33,080 bases of DNA from Vibrio ordalii ATCC 33509. GTDB taxonomy: Bacteria; Pseudomonadota; Gammaproteobacteria; Enterobacterales; Vibrionaceae. A program made the position numbers and the translations under genes. Location: contig AEZC01000141.1 of NCBI GenBank assembly GCA_000257205.1, positions 1 to 33,080 of the forward strand, written 5' to 3'. Shown here piece by piece: positions 9,101 through 13,075 of the stretch (position 1 is the first letter of the stretch; each line of letters opens with the position of its first letter). Below the pieces are notes generated by a model. It saw only the letters and a list, made by a program, of their open reading frames with translations, was not told the origin of the DNA and did not search any database.

Positions 9101-11923
9101 TGCTATGTTGCCTTTGGCCAACATAAGCGCCACCGACATGCCATCACCGATATGGGTGAAGACGTTAGCTTCGGCCACCATTAACGCGAGAGCATCGCCA
9201 TTGCCTACTTTGGTGAAGACGTTACCAAGGCCGACCATCAGCGCCCAAGCATTGCCTTCTCCCACATGGGTAAAGATGTTGCCAGCACCAATCATGACCG
9301 CAATAGAGGTTCCATCACCTACTTTGGTGAAGATGTTGCCTGCGGCGCCCATTACGCCAAGGGTTTGGCCATCACCAACATGCGTTAGCACATTGCCAAC
9401 ACCAAGCATAATGCCGGTCGTGTCGCCATTCCCGACTTTCGTTAGGATGTTCGCGCCGCCTACCATTACGCCAGTTGTGGTGCCATCACCCACATGGGTG
9501 AGCACGTTAGCGCCTCCGCCCATCACAGCAAGGGTATTACCTTTGCCTTTTTTGGTGAGAATATTTGCACCCCCGAGTGCCACCGCCGTGGTATTCGATA
9601 ATTGATCATCACTGCTGATATGGGTAATCACGTTCGCACCACCCAGCATGCCCGCCGTGAGTTCACCATCACCCATTTTGGTCAGTACGTTTGCACCACC
9701 AGCCAGTACCGAAGCCACATCGCCTTGACCGACTTGCGTCATGACATTGAAACCGCCAGCCGCTAGCCATAGTGCATCACCACTACCGATTTGCGTGTGC
9801 GTGTTATAGCCGCCCAGTAGAGTAACTCGACTATTGCCTTGGCCTTTCTGTACCGAGATGTTGCCGTAAGCCAATAAGTGAGCCAGATAGTCACCGTTAC
9901 CGACACGAACCAGCACGTTCAACGCACCACCAGCGTAAACATCCATCTTGCCTTGCTGACTTTGGTGCACTAATACGTTTGCCAAACCTGCGCCGCGGAA
10001 GGTGAGATCCCCTTCTTCGCCACTTTTGACAATCACGTTCGCCGCGCCAGCACCGTTAAATTCAGTGTTACCAAACTGAGAGCTATGCAAGATCACGTTG
10101 GCAAGACCGCCACCGTTAAAGTAAACATGACCGCGTGTTACATTAGATTTAATAACGTTACCGCCACCGACACCATTGAAATGAATATCGCCAGAGCTTT
10201 CGCCGCTATCGTTGGCGGGTTTAAACAACGTTTGATCTGTGTATTCTTCGATATCCGCTACGGTTTCGCTGGTACTTCTAACGGCGTTTACGCTGTAGTG
10301 CAAGTCACTGAGCGAGTAGCCACCTTTGCGCATTGGGTTATACCCAGTTGCAGATGAAATATCTTGGTTGGCTATATTGGCCGTGTGATCACCTTCTTTA
10401 TACCAAGAGCTGGCTTGATATTTCAGCGCGCCGGTTTCGGCATCGTTAGCCAGCTCAACCACAACGATTTTCGTGTGTTGTCCCAGCATTTTAGCGTAAA
10501 CATAAGTGTTGGGTTTGCGGTTTGATTTTACCGCTTTGACATCAACCTTAGTACCATCAGCAAAAATGGCGTAACCACCCATTTTTGCATCCGACAATGA
10601 CACATCTTTCGCATCAATCACCACACCATTGGCGTAAGTCACACACTCATATCCAGTCAGATTTTTCTCAACCGCATGAACAGTCACTGATTGCTGATGT
10701 TCAATGGCAATATTAGAAAGGGTGTAACCACCGTTGACTGGATTGGACTCAAAGCCACCTGAAGAAGAAACATCGGAATGAGCAAGATCGGTTAAGTGAT
10801 TACCCTGCTTGAACCACGCCTCTGAGTAGTACTTGAGTTTGCCGGATTCAGCATCGTTATAGAGACGGATTTTGTTGATTTTGGTGTAAGTACCATCTGC
10901 AATAGCGAACAAATAGGTATTTGGCTCTCGCTCTGATTTTACGGCGTTAACCGCATGGGACTTGTTGCCGTTATCAATCGATAAACCGTGCATCTGTGCG
11001 GTAGTGAGGACAATTTCTTCGGCTTTGGCATATTCCATACCTTGAGCATCAAAATCGCCGCCACTACCTTTACGAGTAATGGTGTTATAAGCACCGCCAC
11101 CCGAGAAATGAATGTCACCATGGGCCACATCAGAGTAAAGACTGCTGTAACCACCCACACCTTCAAAACGAATATTACCGCGTGTTTCGGTATACACATC
11201 GTTCGCATTGTGCGTACGCTCAATTCGGTTGGATGCCCCGGCACCCTCTAGGGTAATATCCCCAACCTTGCCTTTGAGAACCAAATGGTTATCCGCACCA
11301 GCGCCACTAAAGTGCAGGTTACCGCTTTCAACACGTGAGCTAATACTGTTAGCAACCCCCGCGCCGACAAAACGCACATCACCTTGAGATCCTTGATACT
11401 GATTAAACCAAGTACGATCGATTTTATTGCCCGCACCTGCACCGTAGAAACTCAAGTTTCCATGATTGGTTTCATGCCAGATAGCGTTGTAGCCACCAGC
11501 ACCTTGGAAAGAAACATGGCCTGATAACCCTTGACGCTTAATGTGGTTGTAAGCCGCAGCACCCGCGTAGCTGATGTTGCCATGCTGGCCGTCATGACCA
11601 ATATCTACACCACCAGCGGCACCTGAAAATGAGAGATTACCGTCTCCGTTTTTCTTGATATAAGCATAACCCGCAGCGCCTCGAACGCTCAGGTTCCCCG
11701 TTGTATCTTCAACTTTTAGATAGCCGGCCCCCGCCGATACCGTATCGTTACCTGAACCGGTATATACCGTGGCTCCGAACGACCCCAGATGAATATGATC
11801 ATCTCCGCCATAAGCATGAATTTCACCGCCAAAACCGATGGCAACAATATTGTTATTTCGATCGTCGGCGGAATAGTTTCCGGTGAAGAAGTATTCGACA
11901 CTTCTCCAAAATGGTTTTCCCAT
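173..11923 (-). CDS. rtxA: MARTX toxin RtxA carrying ADP-ribosyltransferase-like and ExoY-like effectors
   Basis: Multifunctional-autoprocessing RTX toxin of 3916 residues, exported by the type I system encoded divergently and acting in host cells. Order of parts: glycine-rich A-type repeats (about 20-300 and 560-690); two paralogous modules between them (about 292-555); B-type repeats of 19-20 residues (about 690-1360); a jelly-roll-like domain (about 1460-1600); a charged Ala/Gln/Glu coiled-coil stretch (about 1600-1900); a helical bundle (about 1990-2130); an ADP-ribosyltransferase-like domain (about 2150-2310); an ExoY-like cyclase (about 2410-2800); the cysteine protease domain (about 2820-3040); and acidic Gly/Asp/Asn C-terminal repeats (about 3550-3775) before the secretion signal. 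The start MGKPFW matches the RtxA N-terminus I remember from V. cholerae; its Shine-Dalgarno sequence is weak. The protein is shorter than the roughly 4500-residue cholera toxin because the effector cargo differs: I see no actin cross-linking, RID or alpha/beta hydrolase domain. No frameshift is apparent. Confidence 0.97.
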   Translation of the reverse strand: MGKPFWRSVEYFFTGNYSADDRNNNIVAIGFGGEIHAYGGDDHIHLGSFGATVYTGSGNDTVSAGAGYLKVEDTTGNLSVRGAAGYAYIKKNGDGNLSFSGAAGGVDIGHDGQHGNISYAGAAAYNHIKRQGLSGHVSFQGAGGYNAIWHETNHGNLSFYGAGAGNKIDRTWFNQYQGSQGDVRFVGAGVANSISSRVESGNLHFSGAGADNHLVLKGKVGDITLEGAGASNRIERTHNANDVYTETRGNIRFEGVGGYSSLYSDVAHGDIHFSGGGAYNTITRKGSGGDFDAQGMEYAKAEEIVLTTAQMHGLSIDNGNKSHAVNAVKSEREPNTYLFAIADGTYTKINKIRLYNDAESGKLKYYSEAWFKQGNHLTDLAHSDVSSSGGFESNPVNGGYTLSNIAIEHQQSVTVHAVEKNLTGYECVTYANGVVIDAKDVSLSDAKMGGYAIFADGTKVDVKAVKSNRKPNTYVYAKMLGQHTKIVVVELANDAETGALKYQASSWYKEGDHTANIANQDISSATGYNPMRKGGYSLSDLHYSVNAVRSTSETVADIEEYTDQTLFKPANDSGESSGDIHFNGVGGGNVIKSNVTRGHVYFNGGGLANVILHSSQFGNTEFNGAGAANVIVKSGEEGDLTFRGAGLANVLVHQSQQGKMDVYAGGALNVLVRVGNGDYLAHLLAYGNISVQKGQGNSRVTLLGGYNTHTQIGSGDALWLAAGGFNVMTQVGQGDVASVLAGGANVLTKMGDGELTAGMLGGANVITHISSDDQLSNTTAVALGGANILTKKGKGNTLAVMGGGANVLTHVGDGTTTGVMVGGANILTKVGNGDTTGIMLGVGNVLTHVGDGQTLGVMGAAGNIFTKVGDGTSIAVMIGAGNIFTHVGEGNAWALMVGLGNVFTKVGNGDALALMVAEANVFTHIGDGMSVALMLAKGNIATKVGNGTTLAAMVGNANIFTHVGSGSTFAAMIGQANIMTKVGDDLTAALMVGKANIYTHVGDGTSLGIFAGEVNVMTKVGNGTTLAAMFGKANIMTHVGDGLTGVLALGEANIVTKVGDDFMGVVAAAKANVVTHVGDATTAAVLAGKGNILTKVGEGTTVGLLISDVGNVMTHVGDGTTIGIAKGKANLITKVGDGLGVNVAWGQANVFTQVGDGDRYNFAKGEANLITKVGDGQEVSVVQGQANIIIHVGNGDDYTGAWGKANVITKVGNGRNVVLAKGEANIVTQVGNGDSFNALWSKGNIVTKVGDGMQVTAAKGQANITTTVGNGLSVTAAYGDTNINTKVGDGVSVNVAWGKYNINTKVGDGLNVAVMKGKANANIHVGDGLNINASYAQNNVAIKVGNGDFYSLAVASSNTSSNKLSALFDNIKQTVLGVGGSQAINYLVQGDEASSSGTHKGRGAIATPEITKLDGFHMDAIKEVGSDLGDSLTGSVTKVDTPDLNKMQHALNVDDSSVQAPNLIVNGDFELGEHGWQSTHGVEASYAGSVYGVEGEGHGARVTELDTYTNTSLYQDLANLAQGEVIAVSFDFAKRAGLSNNEGIEVLWNGEVVFSSSGDESAWQQKTLKLTAHAGSNRIEFKGTGHNDGLGYILDNVVAKSESSQQAHAISEHATQNQAAQNALADKDRAEADRQRLEQEKQKQLDAVAGSQSQLESTDQQALENNGQAQRDAVKEESEAVTAELTELAQGLDVLDDKATHTGESGDQWRNNFAGGLLDGVQSQLDNAKQVSGEQIAAAKQTHADNQNKVKDAVAQSEAGVAKGEQNRAGAEQDIADAKADAETRKADALAKSTDAKQAESDAHSAANDAQSRGNRDATNAENKANQAQNDAKATKQNEGDRPDREGVAGSGLSGNVHRVEGAGEAGGHVNTDSPTNADGRFSEGLSEQEQEALEGATNAVNRLQINAGIRGKNSGSTITPMFTETNADSIVVPTIASQDVVRKEIRISGVNLEGLGEASHDSAESLVAASHQSAERALESLGEGKQTTLDLSSVSTKDELKNEAKVFAKPIGESYQKILDQLDLLHTAQGDKQIEAALRVNNLVDDYVSHHEKSGRNSALLSLKNRVSESLYNNVAQETRVEIAKLSATRIDLAADLLHRLRSSTNKVSSVVDIKHLADGTKYSSQESLAVLSKQEVPFNKELQDQQLVQGRETGEAVVNNVQLSDDEIKGIKWYTSEGFQYVNEALRKEEKLAYFVKDNAVNAVKGLSKLETFEGTVYRAFMPGVSLSDLASQVTPGQLFSDQGFTSTSTSTELAKSFRGGKDTVILTILDAKGTNVAGLAQLNQAEVLLKPGAHLRIEAVKETDQNLHIVAKYTEEFHAGETIRNLFDGKTIGMAINQNTSTINESVITSFDHDEITTLLKNKPVLGDAETVSNADSRHKSYQSRDLVLEPIVQPETIELGMPDIDQKILAEVSERENVIIGVRPVDEKSKSLIDSKLYSSKGLFVKAKSSDWGPMSGFIPVDQSFAKASARRDLDKFNGYAEQSIESGNAVSADLYLNQVRIDELVSKYQSLTALEFDAESGMYKTTATNGDQTVTFFLNKVTVESKDLWQVHYMKDGELAPFKVIGDPVSKQPMTADYDLFTVMYSYAELGPQDKVKQPLTWEQWKESVTYEDLTPKYKELYDSEVLYNKKDGASLGVVSDRLKTLKDVINTSLGRTDGLEMVHHGADDANPYAVMADNFPATFFVPKSFFMEDGLGEGKGSIQTYFNVNEQGAVVIRDPQEFSNFQQVAINVSYRASLNDKWNAGLDDPLFTPKRKLSHEFLNVRDELANKLKEKAVDFEKEVQLDRLGDHQADSTVSTLSVTALDNQNVDDWSQIAVVPKDDGGETRFDGQVIVQMENDSVVAKAAANLAGKHPENSVVVQLDSEGNYRVVYGDPSKLDGKLRWQLVGHGRDDSENNNTRLSGYSADELAVKLAKFQQAFGQAENISKKPDHISIVGCSLVSDDKQKGFGHQFINAMDVNGLRVDVSVRNSDVAVDTTGRKHTQDANGNWVQKAENNKVSLTWNTQGEVTVRDEIIRNGVAEGDIHLSRVGASEVNEPARGAIGDNSEVFEAPEKRKPETDTTASAGSDNKLSYSGNIQVNVGDGEFTAVNWGTSNVGIKVGTGGFKSLAFGDNNVMVHIGNGDSKHSVDIAGYQALEGAQMFMGNRNVSFNMGRSNDLIVMMDKSIPTPPLVNPFDGASRISGVLQSIAQSGKGADWLAVQEQQWTLSGAKKFVKEMSCLDQTSSVDYSSLVDLDSQNERSSRGLKSDAEATLNKKYNQWLSGNSNHDTGKMSRADKFRQMNEKLAFNFAVGGQGADIQVTTGNWNFMFGDNIQAILDTNLGSLFGVLTQQFSATGMAQTTFTYNPQDLPRQLKNKLLGKFAEVGAETTLGDIFGVNYTADGKIVSRTDEAVDGVAILKEMLEVIGEFCGEQLSAFTDPEKLLDSLKAGIDMGADGLQSFAESHGLKEKSPEENDTAQVTLNGAPAATENVSATVEESKPERAFGFNALNLPNVFATMFSKDKQTEMASLVSNLKQNLTADLLNMKDKTFDFLRNSGHLQGDGDMNVSLGNYNFNWGGDGKDLGAYLGDNNNFWGGRGDDVFYATGVSNIFTGGEGHDMGVLMGRENMMFGGDGNDTAVVAGRINHVFMGAGDDQSFVFGEGGEITMGSGNDYAVTSGNFNRVDMGDDQDFAVMIGNNNQLDLGAGNDFAKVFGNYNRIDAGQGNDEVKLMGYHASINAGEGEDYLIAAAISKFSTLNGGEGNDVMVLGGYQNTFKGGAGVDSFVVSGEVIDNVVEDIRQGENIIFNGIDWNRLWFERSGYDLKISMARHTDTSSDQTLFDALGCVTFNDYFANNRAKLIIGLGEKDAQGEQEYTCLTDNALDNLIQAMSSFAPKVGESNFMDGLASQPQQAIMAAWSDVNTGKFSLS
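590..1290 (-). repeat. C-terminal RTX repeats of RtxA
   Basis: About a dozen degenerate units of roughly 18-20 residues are built on G-x-G-x-D/N with N-x-N/F turns (for example GGDGND, GAGDDQ, GSGNDY), covering about residues 3550-3775. In RTX proteins such repeats bind calcium and fold after export. Here they precede a C-terminal segment of about 140 residues that should hold the type I secretion signal. Confidence 0.85.
2804..3466 (-). other. RtxA domain: MARTX cysteine protease (CPD)
   Basis: Residues about 2820-3040. The catalytic dyad is visible as His2896 (in LVGHGRD) and Cys2945 (in IVGCSLVSDD). In this family, host inositol hexakisphosphate activates the domain, which then cuts the toxin at leucines in the effector region to release the effectors. 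Leucine-containing linkers exist on both sides of the upstream effectors, but I cannot assign cleavage sites. The domain follows the cyclase almost directly, with no other effector between them. Confidence 0.93.
3524..4696 (-). other. RtxA effector: ExoY-like nucleotidyl cyclase
   Basis: Residues about 2410-2800. The class II adenylate cyclase toxin signature (anthrax edema factor, CyaA, ExoY) is clear: Lys2445 in SKG and Lys2452 in KSSDWGP are seven residues apart, like the catalytic lysine pair of edema factor. GFIPVDQ follows, then MTADYDLF with metal-binding Asp2582 and Asp2584, and the histidine loop HHGADD with His2670 followed by an NPYA/NFP stretch. Family members are inactive until they bind a host protein; ExoY-type enzymes use actin. 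I infer actin-dependent cAMP/cGMP production. All expected catalytic residues are present, so the domain should be active. Confidence 0.92.
4994..5476 (-). other. RtxA effector: ADP-ribosyltransferase-like domain
   Basis: Residues about 2150-2310. The R-S-E triad of the C3/VIP2/ExoS-like ADP-ribosyltransferases is present in order and at normal spacing: Arg2221 in VYRAF, the Ser-Thr-Ser motif 2249-2251 within QGFTSTS, and Gln2287-Ala-Glu2289 followed by VLLKPG. Glu2289 would be the catalytic glutamate. The residue two before it is Gln, which in C3-type enzymes goes with asparagine targets such as Rho, whereas arginine-modifying enzymes normally have Glu there. The target (Rho, actin or other) cannot be told from sequence alone. 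To my knowledge this is not one of the well-characterised MARTX effectors. Confidence 0.85.
5534..5956 (-). other. RtxA segment: helical bundle before the ADP-ribosyltransferase
   Basis: Residues about 1990-2130 are predicted by eye to be mostly amphipathic helices (FAKPIGESYQKILDQLDLLH, then SGRNSALLSLKNRV and further helices). Several MARTX and Pasteurella-toxin effectors carry an N-terminal four-helix bundle that targets anionic membranes. The position and helical character here suggest the same role for the following ADP-ribosyltransferase. This is an inference from composition and position, not a firm family match. Confidence 0.5.
6224..7126 (-). other. RtxA segment: Ala/Gln/Glu-rich coiled coil
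   Basis: Residues about 1600-1900 are dominated by Ala, Gln, Glu, Asp and Lys with heptad-like spacing (for example DKDRAEADRQRLEQEKQKQL), and almost no aromatic residues or prolines until the hinge near 1870. It closes the conserved N-terminal part of the toxin. The conserved-looking block with LSEQEQEALEGATNAVNRL (about 1890-1915) marks where variable effector cargo begins in these toxins. Confidence 0.7.
7123..7545 (-). other. RtxA segment: jelly-roll-like domain
   Basis: Residues about 1460-1600 begin NLIVNGDFELGEHGW and end near GLGYILDNVVAKSES. This is the pattern of a beta-sandwich carbohydrate-binding-like module (N-x-x-x-N-G-x-F-E at the start, a strand with an I/L-D-N-V ending). 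It appears to belong to the conserved MARTX N-terminal arm. A binding role is an inference; no ligand can be assigned. Confidence 0.55.
7860..9830 (-). repeat. B-type repeats of RtxA (57-60 bp units)
   Basis: Roughly three dozen tandem, imperfect units of 19-20 codons encode variants of TKVGDGTTxxxMxGxANxxTHVG, covering about residues 690-1360. This is the conserved MARTX N-terminal arm, thought to form the delivery structure at the host membrane. At DNA level the units diverge at third positions, so this is a coding repeat. Several antisense open frames here are by-products of the periodicity. Confidence 0.9.
10240..11050 (-). repeat. Two paralogous modules inside the RtxA N-terminal arm
   Basis: Residues about 292-555 contain two related modules of about 120 residues. 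Each has VxAVKSxRxPNTYxxA, then TKIxxxxLxNDAExGxLKYxxxxWxKxGxHxxxLA, then DxSSxxGxxxxxxxGGYxLSxxxxxxxxxV. They interrupt the glycine-rich A repeats. They look like an old internal duplication and are also present in the RtxA arm I remember from V. cholerae. The function is unknown. Confidence 0.7.
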
Positions 11924-11945
11924 AGACTGTGGCTCTTATTATTAT

Positions 11946-12407
11946 TTAAATAGAAAACCACTGTACCTTGCGGATACAGCGGTCGTTTTGCGTGTCGATT
12001 TTGCCGCGGACAGTACACACTTTTTGCCCTTTCCACGGCAAAAAAACACGCTGTCGTAAGTCATTGACGATTTGACGTCCGTGACCAAAAGGAGCAAGCA
12101 TTTCAGGAATGTAGATATGATCACCAGAGCGCCAGTCAGCGGCTTCGATTTCTCGTTCACCGGACAATAGCAACTCTCTCACTTGCTCAGACAAAAACGC
12201 CCAATTACAAAATGCCATTGGACGTCCTTGTTCATCTTCGTAATAGCAAAACTGATTTAACTCAAATGATGGCATAATCCGTTGCTGCCATTCACTGATA
12301 AGATACCGCTGATGCAGAGGAGAATATTGGCTGAGCAGAAGAATCCCACCCATCATTTTCTGCATCATTGCACGATCCAGTTTCGCCGCGTGATGTTGAA
12401 TCAACAT
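11946..12407 (-). CDS. rtxC: RTX toxin acyltransferase RtxC
   Basis: 153-residue HlyC-family lysine acyltransferase, a cytoplasmic enzyme that would transfer a fatty acyl group from acyl carrier protein onto RtxA. Catalytic candidates are visible: His32 in SQYSPLHQR and Asp96 in WRSGDHIYI, followed by the family block APFGHG. The length is normal for RtxC. The gene ends only 22 bases before the rtxA start, so the two should be co-transcribed. The chosen start overlaps rtxH by 116 bases in another frame. Met14, Met15 or Met18 would reduce the overlap but leave the catalytic histidine closer to the N-terminus, and a TAG lies in this frame six bases upstream of the chosen ATG. I keep the longer form with moderate confidence in the start. 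Confidence 0.93.
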   Translation of the reverse strand: MLIQHHAAKLDRAMMQKMMGGILLLSQYSPLHQRYLISEWQQRIMPSFELNQFCYYEDEQGRPMAFCNWAFLSEQVRELLLSGEREIEAADWRSGDHIYIPEMLAPFGHGRQIVNDLRQRVFLPWKGQKVCTVRGKIDTQNDRCIRKVQWFSI

Positions 12408-12759
12408 ACGCTAAGCCACCTTTTATTTTTTCGTTGCGTGTCACACGTTTTTTAGCAGGCTCAATACCACTCTCGTTCTCTTGAGGTGCTTCACTCGGTG
12501 ATGGTAGAAAACCAGCAGCAATTAATTTTTCTAACTCTTCGTTCATACGAGGATCTTCAAGCATATTCTTAACCATCGAAACCATATACATAAAACCAGA
12601 AGCAGGCATATGAATCACTTCTTTTAGCTCTAAGTCAGTATCGCTTTCCGCCATAATACCGTTCGCCATGTTGGACTGATTCTGCCCAACGAAATAGAGA
12701 GAGAACACACCTTTATTATAATTAACACTCGATACAGTTTGAACGAATTTCTCAGACAT
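12292..12759 (-). CDS. rtxH: Conserved MARTX-locus protein RtxH (unknown function)
   Basis: 155 residues with no recognisable enzyme motif. The first 100 or so residues are acidic-to-neutral with a short amphipathic helix (MVSMVKNMLEDPRMNEELEKLI) and a proline/glutamate-rich hinge, then a basic KKRVTRNEK stretch. A good Shine-Dalgarno sequence (GAGGTGA) sits about 10 bases upstream of the ATG. It is the first gene of the rtxH-rtxC-rtxA transcript. The last 39 codons overlap rtxC in another frame and are Ser/Asp-rich and unlike the rest, so the true protein may be near 115 residues if there is a small frame change near the end. The function is not known to me. Confidence 0.8.
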   Translation of the reverse strand: MSEKFVQTVSSVNYNKGVFSLYFVGQNQSNMANGIMAESDTDLELKEVIHMPASGFMYMVSMVKNMLEDPRMNEELEKLIAAGFLPSPSEAPQENESGIEPAKKRVTRNEKIKGGLAYVDSTSRGETGSCNDAENDGWDSSAQPIFSSASAVSYQ

Positions 12760-12804
12760 AAATAAATCACCTCACAATTTAAAAATAAAACAAAAATAAA
12801 TCCT

Positions 12805-12836
12805 CTTATAAAAGTAGTAGCTTATAAAAGGAGTAA
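12805..12836. repeat. 16-bp tandem duplication upstream of rtxH
   Basis: CTTATAAAAGTAGTAG is followed directly by CTTATAAAAGGAGTAA, 14 of 16 bases identical. It lies between the rtxH Shine-Dalgarno sequence and the candidate promoter, in what would be the 5' untranslated region, and could be a paired protein-binding site. Confidence 0.8.
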
Positions 12837-12863
12837 CGATAACCAAAAAATGATTTTTTATGT

Positions 12864-12891
12864 TATATAGCATTTCAACAGCATGCAACCA
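12864..12891 (-). promoter_or_regulatory. Candidate sigma-70 promoter of rtxHCA
   Basis: On the minus strand an extended -10 (TGC followed by TATATA, the hexamer at 12864-12869) lies 16 bases from a weak -35 (TGGTTG, 12886-12891). It sits about 105 bases upstream of the rtxH start. In sequence this AT-rich other near-matches occur, so this is only the best candidate by eye. Confidence 0.35.
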
Positions 12892-13075
12892 TATAATAAC
12901 CACAACTTATGAGTTATTTAAAGAAACACAAACACAACAGACCATAACCCATTGATAATAAAAAACTAAAAAAACAATGCCAACTGGCAAGACCAGATAG
13001 TATTTGAGCATTCATTGATATTAATGATATGATCCATCCCCTTTTATTTTTTTGCCCTTTGAAGAATCAAAATAC

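Larger units (their letters stand above)
12760..13075. promoter_or_regulatory. AT-rich divergent promoter region between rtxH and rtxB
   Basis: About 315 bases without a gene, very rich in A and T, from which rtxHCA (leftward) and rtxBDE (rightward) must both be transcribed. In V. vulnificus and V. cholerae the nucleoid protein H-NS silences the MARTX promoter and HlyU relieves this. The composition here fits H-NS binding, but that role is inference. The region contains the tandem repeat at 12805-12836 and the promoter candidate at 12864-12891. Confidence 0.7.

Noticed and set aside
9042..9605. 187-codon plus-strand frame with a repetitive PSPTWVxxL pattern, and similar ones at 8478-8933
   Set aside because: The periodicity is the reverse reading of the RtxA B repeats; no independent start signals or function.
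7860..9830. Regularly spaced repeats that could suggest a CRISPR array
   Set aside because: Units are 57-60 bases, directly adjacent, in frame, and encode the MARTX B repeat; there are no constant repeats with unique spacers.
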